The position numbers and the translations under genes were made by a program. A DNA stretch of 64,000 nt from Polyodon spathula. Lineage: Eukaryota > Chordata > Actinopteri > Acipenseriformes > Polyodontidae. The stretch is taken from the NCBI RefSeq assembly GCF_017654505.1, contig NC_054534.1, positions 26,383,689 through 26,447,688 on the forward strand, in the 5' to 3' direction. This document shows positions 27,001 to 35,702 of the stretch, piece by piece (within the stretch, counting starts at the first letter, position 1; the number at the start of each line of letters is the position of its first letter). Under the pieces are notes generated by a model. That model was not told the origin of the DNA. It ran no database searches and saw only the letters and a list, made by a program, of their open reading frames with translations.

Positions 27001-28943
27001 GCTCCTCTCAGCCAATCAGGTTCTGAGGAGACATAAGGAGAAACTAACAAAACTTTACATTCTTAAAATTAATTGAAAGCAGCCTAGGCGATCTGGTTTT
27101 TCTTTATATCATCTACTATACCATAATAGAGGTATGTATCATTTGTATGGTGATCAAGATTTATCTGATTTCACATTATTATCCTCTGCAGAGGTCATTA
27201 CCTGTAGAGAATTACATGTGTTGCGTTAAGGGTCCTGCGATCGATCAGTCAGGTAAAGACTACTGTGTAGGGCATTAAGGGTTAAATGCCACTTGTCTGT
27301 TAGTCATAAGTTTGGCATGTTATGTATATTTGCGGTACCTGAGGTTCCCAAAGACAAAGCAATGTTCCCAAGGATGGGAATCAATTCATTTACACAAACA
27401 GGGGGTTACATTATGTCAGGCTCCATGGTGTATGTTTGTGTAACTCCATGACTATACAAACATGAAACCTGCACTTAGTACCCAAACCAAGACATAACAA
27501 TAAAATACTACCTGCTAAGCATTTTGCATCCATTTTTTTGTACAGATTAATGACAGAATGCATTCGCTACAGTGTTTTTTCAATGGGGTCAGTGTGCAGT
27601 ATTGGAAACAGAATCCTGACACAGGGAGGGGGAAAACACACTCCAGAGGAAGGTGTTAAATCAAATAGGTACAGCACCTTTTAAATGTCTCCTAGTATTC
27701 CAAACGGAACCCGTCTCCCTCTCCCACAGGGTCTCACACCCCTCCCCCAATCTTTAAGAGCACAATCCATCCCTTATGTATTATGGTAGTGTTATGTGGT
27801 TTTCCATGTACAAAATGTATATACTGAGAAGACCACAAGCCCTAATTCAGATCTAGCCTTTTTAACTTGCCACACCCATGACCCCACCCCCATAAAAAGG
27901 AACAAAAACATACACAAACTAAGGTATGTTACATGAAATAACACAAAGGGAATACAAGTAGACTGTTCTAAAATTAACTATAACGTACGACCTGTATTCT
28001 ACCTGTATTCTTTTTTACCACTATATTTATCCAGGATACACTGATTTATAGCGTAGTCCTTTTGTTTCTTTCAGTTCGAGTGCCCAGCAGTCAATAGAAG
28101 GCATAATATTATGCGACGCATATACACAAACAATAAATAAAAAACAAGCACATGATTTAAATGCTTCCGCCAACGGGACTGAGTACAACAGCCTTTATTA
28201 AAGATCTTTACACGGTCTTCAGTTTCATGAGGCTGCCTGTGGTCTTAACGTTGAGATGCTCTTTCTAGACTACTTATTGAATGCAGTGTTCTAGGTATAA
28301 TGTGGCAACGGGTTAAAAATACGTAAATAAAATTAACAAGTGCCTAAAATTGTAAAATATTCCATTTTGTTTCATGCATTTGTTCAGACCGTTTTATTTT
28401 AAACTGTATTTATTTAATTATTTATGTAATTATTTATTTACACGGATAAAATAACTACATATCTTGCTAGTTATTAAAATTCTACTTTCCGTTAAACCAC
28501 GTGTTTCTAGCACAAATTAGACAACTAAAAAATACCGATTTTAGGGAGAACACACAAATCAATGACCTTGGCAATCGGCATGTTGTTATATTTAAAAACC
28601 TCTCTGTAACTACACTGGCCTATCGCCAACCGTGATTAGTGGTTACTTTTTGTGAAATAGTACTCTTACTACCAACACCACTGCATAGTTGAACAGCAAG
28701 CACAACATTACATTACGCCGGTGCACGTGTAGTGCTAGGTGCTGTGCAACTCTGCTTGCATTTCCTAAAGTGATTAGCAATGCCACGCATTAAAAACACA
28801 CTTCATTTGTGACTTACCTTTTTGACGATGTTATGGAGAAGAGTTTGGAAGACTTGAGTCACAACCAAGGCGATTCCAGTTACTATCAGTAACTGGGCGA
28901 TAATAATCCCGGTAGAGTATATGACACGGGACTTTGTCGTCAT
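12089..28943 (-). CDS. scarb2-like: SCARB2/LIMP-2-like CD36-family receptor, exons 1-11
   Basis: CD36-family proteins have two membrane spans and a large glycosylated lumenal/extracellular domain with a lipid tunnel. LIMP-2 carries beta-glucocerebrosidase to lysosomes. Eleven exons (28818-28943, 24350-24507, 22099-22246, 20404-20595, 19247-19338, 18376-18495, 16863-17041, 14620-14738, 13549-13622, 12968-13013, 12104-12256) join in one frame of 469 codons. Human LIMP-2 has 478 residues. Family marks: GPYTYR, TVHELLWGF, NMINGSDG, NAGFC, SFPHFYQAD, HETFLDINP. There are seven N-glycosylation sequons, an N-terminal hydrophobic span (about 7-30) and a C-terminal one (about 433-460). Cys in LCR, FC, GQC and VC fits the LIMP-2 disulphides. 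No exon 12 with a dileucine signal was found; reading through the last donor gives a stop after KVSVD (12089). More divergent than the copy at 42-60 kb. Confidence 0.88.
12104..12256 (-). CDS. scarb2-like: SCARB2-like exon 11 (second membrane span)
   Basis: 153 bp, identical in size to exon 11 of the second copy. SVVIDDASAKRV precedes a strong hydrophobic span (LIIVGFGALLLGVLIILLC), then RSRMQK. The donor AGAAG|GTCAGT is intact, which implies a further exon; without splicing the frame ends five codons later. Confidence 0.9.
12914..12930. repeat. Poly-A run and neighbours near exon 10
   Basis: A-rich tracts at 12,911-12,930, 13,018-13,030 and 13,079-13,095 surround exon 10, leaving a T-rich polypyrimidine tract on the transcribed strand. 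Confidence 0.7.
12968..13013 (-). CDS. scarb2-like: SCARB2-like exon 10 (short)
   Basis: 46 bp, two codons shorter than exon 10 of the second copy (52 bp). Encodes KNLNQTLFPVMFINE, with sequon NQT and the family motif FPVMF. Acceptor TTTTTTAAG|AAAAAA sits beside a long T tract on the transcribed strand; donor AATGAG|GTAAGA. Confidence 0.87.
13117..13219. repeat. 45-bp inverted repeat with 13-base loop
   Basis: Arms 13,117-13,161 and 13,175-13,219 pair over 45 bases with one mismatch, forming a long hairpin in intron 9 of the SCARB2-like gene. It could be a small foldback transposon or a hairpin RNA precursor in the intron transcript. Confidence 0.9.
13455..13526. repeat. Half copy of the 20.07 kb MITE family
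   Basis: TAAACTCACAATAAAACCTG through AATGCAATAGGAGCAATTTC and CCCTGG resembles one half of the elements at 20,075 and 63,612. It lies within 25 bases of exon 9. Confidence 0.5.
13549..13622 (-). CDS. scarb2-like: SCARB2-like exon 9
   Basis: 74 bp, the same size as exon 9 of the second copy at 60.6 kb. LGGFPVRACKRAQINILLDR; the usual LTGI/ITG start is changed to LGG. Acceptor TTTTACAG|CTTGGT, donor TTTCCC|GTAAGT. Confidence 0.9.
13734..14350 (-). mobile_element. CR1-type LINE, 5'-truncated 3' end
   Basis: The minus strand encodes the end of a LINE ORF2: KKANKMLGYIVKSVEF, LYNALGRPHLEYCVQFWSP, ERVQRRAT, then RTENRRHFFTQRIVRVWNQLP. The plus strand ends with GAGGAGGCCATTCGGCCCAT, a tail I recall as common in sturgeon and paddlefish genomes. 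Inserted in intron 8 of the SCARB2-like gene in the same orientation. Frame broken near 14,050. Confidence 0.9.
14620..14738 (-). CDS. scarb2-like: SCARB2-like exon 8
   Basis: 119 bp. SFPHFYQADQKYVDAIEGL and HETFLDINP are nearly the LIMP-2 sequence. Acceptor GTACTACAG|GAGCAC, donor AACCCA|GTAAGT. Confidence 0.93.
14739..15663. other. Intron 7, first part
   Basis: AT-rich intron sequence; open frames here lack any domain signal. Nothing recognised. Confidence 0.4.
15664..16790 (+). mobile_element. Tc1/mariner element B, internally deleted
   Basis: Begins TA|CAGTGCCATGAAAAAGT, a typical Tc1 end. The plus strand encodes transposase parts: LRLWGSTKP, NARLKFAKKHLDDPQEFW, VLWTDQSKAELFG (first catalytic Asp), [18 protein letters not shown], then directly [14 protein letters not shown]. 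The segment with the second catalytic Asp (DND motif) is missing at about 16,600-16,615, and the right terminal repeat is absent. Inactive; same family as the copy at 8.9-10.4 kb but opposite orientation. Confidence 0.9.
16863..17041 (-). CDS. scarb2-like: SCARB2-like exon 7
   Basis: 179 bp. Encodes SIYLTFEKDVEIKGIPAYRF, NAGFCVPAGQC and SVCRK, with the cysteines that form the LIMP-2 disulphides. A decayed Tc1 element ends close to its 3' side. Acceptor ATCTACAG|GTCTAT, donor AAAAG|GTATTT. Confidence 0.92.
17042..18375. other. Intron 6
   Basis: No repeat or exon recognised. A minus-strand open frame at 17,985-18,245 has no family features. Confidence 0.4.
18376..18495 (-). CDS. scarb2-like: SCARB2-like exon 6
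   Basis: 120 bp. Carries NESNMINGSDG and FHPLIGKNELLYIF, then LCR. The Cys before NMING in human LIMP-2 is Ser here. Acceptor GTGCCTTAG|CAAAAT, donor TGCAG|GTACTG. Confidence 0.92.
18496..19246. other. Intron 5
   Basis: AT-rich; nothing recognisable. Confidence 0.4.
19247..19338 (-). CDS. scarb2-like: SCARB2-like exon 5
   Basis: 92 bp. KNGTSDDKFVFRTGIQDY and KIVSWNGE match the CD36-family turn that ends in a WNG motif. Acceptor TTTTTTCAG|AAAAAT, donor GAAAG|GTAACC. Too short for a long open frame, found by splice phase. Confidence 0.9.
19339..20069. other. Intron 4, part before the MITE
   Basis: Nothing recognisable apart from short A and T runs. Confidence 0.4.
20075..20247. mobile_element. 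173-bp MITE with AATTG target duplication
   Basis: Ends CAAGGGTGGAAATAAGAC and GTCGTATTTCCATCCCTG are inverted, and pairing continues inward through CCATTGCATAG and TTCCTGGTTTTA. It is flanked by AATTG at 20,070-20,074 and 20,248-20,252. A related copy is at 63,612-63,762. No coding capacity. In intron 4 of the SCARB2-like gene. Confidence 0.8.
20404..20595 (-). CDS. scarb2-like: SCARB2-like exon 4 (apical helix region)
   Basis: 192 bp. Encodes the helical tip (VMEQVKSSIILSSIISIG), then TRTVHELLWGFKD. In LIMP-2 this tip binds glucocerebrosidase; here it is unusually rich in Ile and Ser. Acceptor ATAATACAG|GCTGTT, donor TATAAG|GTATGT. Confidence 0.92.
20596..22098. other. Intron 3
   Basis: Contains a short G run at about 21,137-21,149. 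Open frames (for example 20,999-21,675) show no domain. No exon found. Confidence 0.4.
22099..22246 (-). CDS. scarb2-like: SCARB2-like exon 3
   Basis: 148 bp. Two sequons (NVT, NGT) and the LIMP-2-like block SSGDPEVDLITTVNIP. Acceptor GTTGTTAG|AGAGT, donor GCTGTG|GTAAGT. Confidence 0.92.
22247..24349. other. Intron 2
   Basis: A (TTAG)n-like stretch near 22,840 and a C-rich stretch near 23,765; otherwise nothing recognised. Confidence 0.4.
24350..24507 (-). CDS. scarb2-like: SCARB2-like exon 2
   Basis: 158 bp. Contains FKSWQNPPPPVYMQYYFFN, the sequon NLT and GPYTYR, all CD36-family landmarks. Acceptor TTTAAACAG|CAAAGC, donor TACAG|GTAAGC. Confidence 0.92.
24508..28817. other. Intron 1 of the SCARB2-like gene
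   Basis: 4.3 kb with a T run at 25,600-25,621 and a 15-G run at 25,713-25,727 followed by CGGGGCCGC. No coding exon or full transposon identified. Confidence 0.5.
25713..25727. repeat. 15-base G run with GC-rich flank
   Basis: Continues as CGGGGCCGC in otherwise AT-rich intron sequence; potential G-quadruplex on the plus strand. Confidence 0.85.
28818..28943 (-). CDS. scarb2-like: SCARB2-like exon 1 (start, first membrane span)
   Basis: The ATG at 28943 opens MTTKSRVIYSTG, followed by a hydrophobic stretch (IIIAQLLIVTGIALVV) that anchors the N terminus. The donor is AAAAAG|GTAAGT; 42 codons, phase 0. Confidence 0.9.
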
Positions 28944-29039
28944 GATGAAGGACTAGGCGAACAGTTATAACGTTAGAACAACTATAAACGGTGGCACCAA
29001 GATTATAAAAAACAAACAAACAAACACACAAAGGGCTGC

Positions 29040-29195
29040 TTTACTTTGAGAGATGTTTATGTCGATTTTAGCAATATCATGCTGATCCACGGTTTTTGTT
29101 TGCCTGAGGAACTCTTGAATAATTAAGTTCTCGATTTCCAATTTCAGATCGTTTTTTTGTTGCTTTTCTTCCACGTAGAAAGCCGTGCTTCGTTT
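29040..29195 (-). other. Open frame in the SCARB2-like upstream region
   Basis: Just upstream of the SCARB2-like ATG, a minus-strand frame reads EEKQQKNDLKLEIENLIIQE and QTKTVDQHDIAKIDINISQS, hydrophilic and helix-like, ending by a possible donor (CTCAAA|GTAAAG). It has no ATG of its own; an acceptor-like ACACTAG precedes it. It may simply be 5' UTR read by chance. No family recognised. Confidence 0.25.
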
Positions 29196-29653
29196 GTCTA
29201 ACTAGTGTTTAGAAAACACGCCGGCGCTCAGACAACATTCAGCTGCAGCGTTCACGTCTCTTCAGGCGCGGTGCCTAGTACCGCTCACCATCATATCAAG
29301 GCAGACACTGTTTCGAAACACTTAGTTTGCGGGTTTTTGACCAATGTGGGTGTGTTAAAAGGCAGTTGCTTATGTGTGGTTACTGACACTGCTTATGGGT
29401 GGAAGTGCGTATTTGAATGGATTGAAGTGCAAGTTAATTTTGATCCACAGTGCTATTATGTTTTAGGCAGACGTTTACGTAGTTGTACATTTGTGAGACA
29501 GTAAGTGACAAAGTCAGTGAAATTTTCCAGTTTCTCATGAACGCAAAACATTGCGTTTTCTTTAAATTATTATTGAAAATTTTCGACGAAAAAAATTATT
29601 TTAAAAAAAGGGCATAGGCTACAGTAATGTAAAATTATGTTTAAAATGTGTAT

Positions 29654-29659
29654 TTTATT
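29654..29659 (-). terminator. AATAAA poly(A) signal of the 29.7 kb exon
   Basis: Minus-strand AATAAA in TTTAAATAAAATAC, 22 bases after the TAA. Confidence 0.5.
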
Positions 29660-29680
29660 TAAATAACTGGCATTACTCTA

Positions 29681-29804
29681 TTATCTGTGGCATGAAAGCC
29701 GTTTTATCATTTCCACAACGTTGTCGTTCTTTTTTTGTACATCAACCATGCTTCGGCAGACTTCTTGTGCAGCCTCCAAGTATTCCTGTATCAAATCCGT
29801 GCTT
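29681..29804 (-). CDS. Candidate last exon of an unidentified minus-strand gene
   Basis: The acceptor TTTTTTTTTGGTTTGCAG is followed by a 40-residue frame: STDLIQEYLEAAQEVCRSM, then VDVQKKNDNVVEMIKRL and SCHR, then TAA. AATAAA follows only 22 bases after the stop (29,654-29,659). A good polypyrimidine acceptor, a helix-forming charged peptide and an immediate poly(A) signal together suggest a genuine terminal exon. Earlier exons would be at higher coordinates; I could not find them before LEAP2. A GC box and CCAAT motifs at 29,850-29,890 complicate the reading. Family not recognised. Confidence 0.4.
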
Positions 29805-30026
29805 CTGCAAACCAAAAAAAAATGCAAACAAAGCGGATTATAGAGGCTGGCCGGGGCGGAGCCGTTTGTAGACTCGTGGCAACTGATTGGTTGCCTCCTC
29901 ACGAACCATAGTCGTTAATGTATTCATATAATGACATGATTGGCTGGTTATTCGCTGATTATGCTTGACTCATGGTGGCGTGGTATTTCTAACCACAAGC
30001 GGAATTGTATTTAATTGTAACTGACG

Positions 30027-30081
30027 CGTGGGGTGTGGGGTGTGGGGTGTGGGGTGCAGGGTGCAGGGTGCAGGGTGCAGG
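30027..30081. repeat. 7-bp G-rich minisatellite in two variants
   Basis: About four GTGGGGT units change abruptly into four GCAGGGT units. Tracts of three to four G in each unit could form G-quadruplexes. Confidence 0.9.
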
Positions 30082-30337
30082 TATTACTATCAATGTGCAG
30101 ACAGAATTTGAGAAAATGCCCTTACGGAGATAGCAGTTCCCGAAAAAACAAGGTCACCACTTTGTAAAACACATTTTTAAAAATGCCTTAAAAAAAAAAA
30201 AAAAAGAAAGAAGGGCCAAGATATTTAGTTTGTTGTCGACTCCTGTGGAGTTTTGTCTGACTGGAGTTAGAAATAGTAAATAAAAATATAGTGAGAGTCA
30301 ATGAGAGGACCCCAGAAATAGGAATTCAAACGTAGGT

Positions 30338-30340
<3 letters not shown>

Positions 30341-30399
<59 letters not shown>
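30341..30399. repeat. (TG)n microsatellite
   Basis: About 29 perfect TG units directly before the L1-Tx1 fragment. Confidence 0.95.
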
Positions 30400-30400
<1 letters not shown>

Positions 30401-30770
30401 CCTAGTTCTTCTAGGGCAGGGAAAACTGTCCATTCTGAAGTTGGGAGGCTTAGGGCTGACTCAGGTGGACAGACTGTTCAGAGTGATGGTGGTGAGCAGG
30501 CTCAAGGTGGATTTCGCCTGTTTTAAATTGGTTCATGACTTAGAAGGGTTCCAGATGAAGTGGTGTGTGAGAGGCAATCTGTTCTGTGAGTGAGGAGGGG
30601 AGTCTTAATGTTTTTATTTAATTTTTTTAGTCTTGTTTTTAGGAATTTAAAGCGCTGTATTTGTAGAGGTTTTTAATACTGATGTGTTGGGGAGTTTCCC
30701 TAGAGTCAGTATTGTCTTTTTGTTATAAATTCTTTGTATTATAAATCTTAATAAAGGATTGTAAAAGTCT
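30400..30770 (+). mobile_element. L1-Tx1 LINE, 3' end only
   Basis: The frame GQGKLSILKLGGL, RVMVVSRLKVDFACFKLV, FQMKWCVRGNLF, stop resembles the extreme C terminus of L1-Tx1 ORF2. A short 3' UTR with AATAAAGG follows, running into CT repeats. 5'-truncated. Confidence 0.7.
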
Positions 30771-30896
30771 CTCTCTCTCGCTCTCTCTCTCTCTCAAAAT
30801 TCAAATTGGCTTTATTGGTATGACAATAGAAATAATTGTGTTGCCAAAGCACATACATGGCATAGTAGCCAACTAAACTAAATAAAGACAAACAAA

Positions 30897-30965
<69 letters not shown>
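30770..30965. repeat. (CT)n and (TA)n microsatellites around a short repeat
   Basis: (TC)n at 30,770-30,796, then AAATTGGCTTTATTGGTATGAC (a recurrent fish repeat end), then 65 bases of (TA)n at 30,901-30,965. Confidence 0.85.
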
Positions 30966-30973
<8 letters not shown>

Positions 30974-33735
30974 CAGTATCCCCTCCCTCCCTTTATATTA
31001 AACAGAACCCCTCCCTCCCTGTATATTGAACACAGTCCCTCCCTCTCTTCCTGCCTCCCTCTTTTCCCTCTGTAGTGTGTCGTGTTCACTGTTTGTCTCT
31101 CAGGTCATGACAGTTTGCCATGTATTCGCCAGCGCCAGTCTGACTGTGTGTTTATCTTCCCCCAACAGGATTGACAGCTTCTATATATATTTGCTAAATT
31201 TGCCAAGCTTTTGCCTCAAAGCAAAGTTTGCGTGCGTGCACAGGAAATTTAGTAAATCTACAGTGTCAGTTTGTGTAATAGGAAAAATCTTACAGAGAAG
31301 ACAGAGTCCAGGGTCCAACCAACACTATTTGTCTATGATGACCTACAAGTGTTCACACTTTGAGGCAATTATAATGTGATCAGAGGGGTGTGTGGAATTC
31401 TCCACTGTTTTGGGTGAGGCAATGGTTATATTTATTGAGGCATGCTATTTAGAATAATAAAATAGAAAATATATACTTCTAAAAAAGACAGTATGGTTAA
31501 TAGTCGCTTAGGGTTGTGCATACTTGTGTATCTGGGAAAAGAATTGAGGTATGCTGCTGAAAGGGGTCTGAACCCTTATTCACCCCACCCATCTAGAACC
31601 AATCTCGAGGCAACATAGCAGTTATAGCACATATATAATGCACAATAATTAGAAATGTAGAGTGAGTCTCATGTGCAACATATACCCAACAGGCTAATGT
31701 TGGGTTCAATGAAGTTGTTGGTAATCCAATGTCTATTAGAGGCTTAATTGTACTAGAGCAGCAGACAGCCAAAAGGTAGGAAGATACTGTTATTATTCTC
31801 TTATCTTTAGAATCAAAACATAACCTACAACCTAGAGAAAAACAAATAACATAAATGAACAGGGCCATAAATTCCAAGCCATTAAGTAAGCCACTATTTT
31901 CTTCTCACAGGAAGTTTTATTACCGATACACTTTGTAAAGAAACCCAAAAGGTAACACAATTCTTAGCAATTGTCTGTTTCTGTGTATCTTGTTAATGAC
32001 TGAGCCATTTCAACAGCACAGCAGCTTTTATTTATACATTGTGAAATTTGCACTGATAAAGAAATCTGGAAGGAATTTATTTTTCAGGATCCATTCTTGG
32101 TTTGGAAACATGATGAAATAAAGCAGCACATCTTGAGTCAATGTTATTCGAAGGGCAGAGGCACGTGCCGGCGACTCTTCAGATGTTTTTGTCCGTTTCC
32201 CTGTTTGGCTCCGTCTAATAAAGACGAGGATTAAGCAGATGAGATGCAAGGCCGAGTCAGTTTGTCATAGTTACAAACCGATTTTCTCCATCAAAAGTTC
32301 AGAGGGAAAAAAAAAACTTTCTAAGAGAAAGACTTGTATTTAAAATAATTAAACAATAAATTGTAATATTATTCTAATCATTTTTTTTTATTATTTTACT
32401 GACAATGTATGAAGTATAAAAAGATTCCTAAGTTCTTTTTTTCTGATTATAGAGTACTTTTCAGCAGATGGAGATGAGTTTGCTCTTTCTTATTCTTTGA
32501 CATGTACTGTTTAACAAAATGTTATAAACTAAAAGTGCAATGAAATGACCCTGTGTTTATAAACTAAACAAAAAATATGTTGCTTCTGGAACGAGGGTAC
32601 TTTGATTAGTCCAGGATTTTTAGACCGAGTAGTCCAGTGTATACAACTGAACAAGCTGAACTAATGTTTTTAAAAGTCATAATAATGCGTCTGTGACCCG
32701 GTGACTCCTCCTATCTGATATTTCCTGTATGCATACACTATTATTAAGCTACTGTCTGGACCAACTGCAGAAAAGAAGGCTACTTATTTGGCACTGTTTT
32801 AAAAGCAAAATAGTTACCATGTCATTAGAAACCTACAAATGCCTACAAACAATGACATTATAAATTGAAATAAGTTCCTTGATGCGTGTTTAATATAGTT
32901 TTACAGCAGTTTTGCTTTCTGGCACTCTGCGTTTGTTTATATTCTTTAATGACTGTTACACTTTGATTGACCAGCTGGACTCAGAAAGAAGACATGTTTG
33001 AGAGCTCTAGAGGCTGCAGATGAGTTTTTAATTTCCAGGTTTTATCAAACCCATTCCAAGGTGCTCCTCAGACTCACTGTGCTGCTTGTGTTCTTAATGG
33101 ATTTGTAACATGCTGCTGCCACCAACAGGTCAACGGTGACATTGACAATGCAGTCATATGTCCTAATCTGTAAATAATGAAATAAATAAATAAATGACAA
33201 AGTAAAATATGGTTCTGTGTAGGCATGGAATGTTGGCAGTTTAAAAATACTATTTTTTCCATTAATAAATAGAATAAAAATCATTTTTCAATTTAAGTGT
33301 TTTTTCAGAGAGCCAGAAAGGACTAAAATAAATATGGGTGCACTATTGTATTTTGCCACAAGGGGGAAATGCATTTTACTTTTAGCTAGTTGCTTAAATA
33401 AAGCTTATATTGAAGCAACATTGAAATTATTAGTACTGAAATATATACAGTATTAGTGTTCCTGTTCTAAAATGCAGGAACTATTATGGTCACAAATAAA
33501 CTGTATTTGTGTGCTACTGGTTTTGCCGCTTGTGAGGCTGTCTTGCCTAAATTGATACAGAAAATGTCTGGCCAAGATGACAGTTAAACACAAGAAATAC
33601 GTGAAGAAGAAATAAGTTCATAAACTCAAAATATTTTTTAATAATGTAATTCATTTGTAATTTTACAGACTATGCCTTATATAAAAGTTTACCAAAGTAA
33701 AAGGATATCAAAGTGTAATAAAGCATAGTGAAAGC
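30966..33735. other. Interval between L1-Tx1 tail and LTR element
   Basis: No supported gene. Minus-strand frames at 31,593-31,877 and 32,028-32,249 have acceptor-like starts but no matching exons (see rejected items). 33,180-33,195 is (AAAT)n. Confidence 0.45.
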
Positions 33736-34675
33736 ATGGTACCTGGGGCAGCTTGCTACTCCGCGTCGCCTGGGCGGCCTGTGTCTCTTTTATATTTCCT
33801 GGGATTGCTGAGGGTCCCGCTTCGCCTGGGGTGGCTGTGTCCTTTGCTTCTCCTGGGGTCACTTCTGACTGGAGGAGCCAGCTTGTTCGCGGTCCACCGG
33901 GACGCTTGGGCTGTTTCGGTGGGAGGAGGACCTCCCGCCATGGCCGCCACCATGGACACTTTGCTCCCCTGCTTCCGGAACTTTGGGACTGAGGGGGGAG
34001 GTGGCCGCTGGGGCCAGGTGTGCAGCGCACAAAGAGGGGGATATGTAACAGGGTGAGGAGGCCTGTACATGTATTTGTTTGTTTATTTTTAGAACAGAGT
34101 CTCACCCATCACCCCTGTTATTTTGTATTTATGGTATTCTGGTTTATTTATTGTTATGTGTAAAAATGATGGCGAGAGCCATGTTATTGTTTTGACGGTG
34201 TAGCTGTATGCTTTATTTTTGTATTTATATTGCAGCGTGGATGGGAAGCCCATCCACATTAATAATTAAAAACTTTCATGCAGAAGGTGGCCATCTCCTG
34301 AATTAATTAGGTGATTTATTTGTTGCTAATTGAGAGATGGTCACCTGCATAAAAGCTGCAGCTCTCTTCACTCAGGGTGGATGTGTACAGAGGAGAGTAC
34401 GGGAGAGCGAGAGGAGAAATTTAAAAACAAATCAAAGTAATATAGGCTCAGTGAAGGCAATTGCCCAGCCTGATCTGGTTTTGTTATTGTTCGTGTTCGT
34501 GATTGTTTTTGTTTAAACTTTTATTTCGCTCCGTGAGCAAGTGTTTTGTTTGTTAAATATTTTATTTGTCTTTGTTTAAATAAACGTTGCGCAGTGTATT
34601 TTCCACTGCAGTACCTTGCCTTTGTTTTACTTCCTGCATTCTGGCCTGACGTCACCATGACGCCAGCCTGTCACA
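33736..34675 (+). mobile_element. LTR retrotransposon, 3' end with complete LTR
   Basis: The polypurine tract AAAGAGGGGGATA (34,031-34,043) is followed by a 632-bp LTR (34,044-34,675) that starts TGTAACAGG and ends CCTGTCACA. The LTR holds a TATA-like CATAAAAG (34,348) and AATAAA (34,579). The GC-rich 300 bp before it is internal sequence; gag/pol is missing. No second LTR in the window, so the 5' part was lost. Confidence 0.82.
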
Positions 34676-35380
34676 TACTCCTTTTTTTAATCACATCAAT
34701 TAAAATATGTATACCTAAATCGGTTCCCATTATATATAAAATGCACTACATCAGAACAGTCTTTATACTAAAAAAAAAGTGGGGCAGGCCTGGGGGACAT
34801 CCAACTGAAAGTGCATGACTCAGCATGTCTATACTCCGTAGACTATTGTCTATGTTTCTGATCAGTTTAGGCTGGACAGTATTGTAAGACTTAAAGCCCT
34901 TAAATTAAGGATACAGTACATTGGCTAGATTCTCCAAGCCAAAAGCACACTTTTTAAGAAAGAAAAAACATACCCAAATACTGAAATAAACCATTCAGAG
35001 ATTTAATTAAGCTTATAAGTAATCTTAGAACAGTAATTAGTGTTTATTTTTTATTCAGAAAATATGCTATCTATAACACAGATGAAAAGAAAAATATATT
35101 TACAACCTATTTCTATTCTGCCTTTAAGGACTTTTTGTTAGAAGTTCTGTAACATCAACAGTCATATTTGATGCAGACTGCATTTTGCAATAAAGGCCTT
35201 GATAAATCTTGCCCAGTGGCTCACAGGTTCAAATTCTTACTAAATAAAAGGTTGAGATATCTCTGGATAACACAACACGTGGAATCAATGTAACTTAAGT
35301 GCCCTTTGTACAGTAACTGTCAAACCAGCCTGAATTGTTCACTGACCTCCTCGTCTGATAGTGCAGATAATCGGTTCTAA
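34676..35380. other. LEAP2 upstream region
   Basis: AT-rich sequence between the LTR and the LEAP2 TATA box. The LTR ends about 770 bp before the LEAP2 start codon. Confidence 0.5.
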
Positions 35381-35386
35381 TATAAA
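35381..35386 (+). promoter_or_regulatory. leap2: LEAP2 TATA box
   Basis: TATAAA, 62 bases before the LEAP2 ATG end of the 5' UTR, placing the transcript start near 35,410. GATA-type motifs (CTGATAG, CAGATAA) lie just upstream. Confidence 0.65.
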
Positions 35387-35447
35387 GCCAGGCAGCATTC
35401 GCCCGTGTCAGTGCACTTGCCAGCTGTAGTTTCATTATTTGTTCAAC

Positions 35448-35513
35448 ATGAGTAAAGTACTCTGCAGAGTGTTTGTTATCAGCCTCATTCTCTTCTTGGT
35501 CTGTGATATCCAG
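35448..35513 (+). CDS. leap2: LEAP2 exon 1 (signal peptide)
   Basis: 22 codons from ATG to donor CCAG|GTAAGA, phase 0. Almost entirely a hydrophobic secretion signal. Confidence 0.93.
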
Positions 35514-35669
35514 GTAAGAAACCTATCTGCTTTACTTTCATATTCACTTATATACGTTTACATATGTACTGTCATTTCATTAGATTTGTCTTTGTTTTTA
35601 GATTTATTTATTGTTTGCATCTCACTTGCCCTTGCCAGACAGCTGCTTCAAACAGTGATATATATATGC

Positions 35670-35702
<33 letters not shown>

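Noticed and set aside
29205..29504. Plus-strand 99-codon frame opposite the SCARB2-like promoter
   Set aside because: No splice or motif support; explained by a locally GC-richer promoter region.
31593..31877. Minus-strand frame with several Cys after a strong acceptor (TTTTTCTCTAG)
   Set aside because: Cys spacing does not fit any family I know and no partner exon or downstream signal was seen.
32028..32249. Minus-strand frame after an acceptor-like CTTTATTAG, with one reading (KQGNGQKHLKSRRH) resembling the basic tail of CXCL9-11 chemokines
   Set aside because: CXCL genes are near NUP54/SCARB2 in human, but I found no exon 2 with the CXC motif and paired cysteines on this strand nearby. 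Similarity of a short basic peptide is not enough.
33045..33284. Minus-strand frame after TTATTTACAG
   Set aside because: No conserved motif and no neighbouring exon in phase.
33736..34070. Long GC-rich open frames on both strands, Pro-rich on minus
   Set aside because: They lie directly before the polypurine tract and LTR, so they are internal retrotransposon sequence read by chance in several frames.
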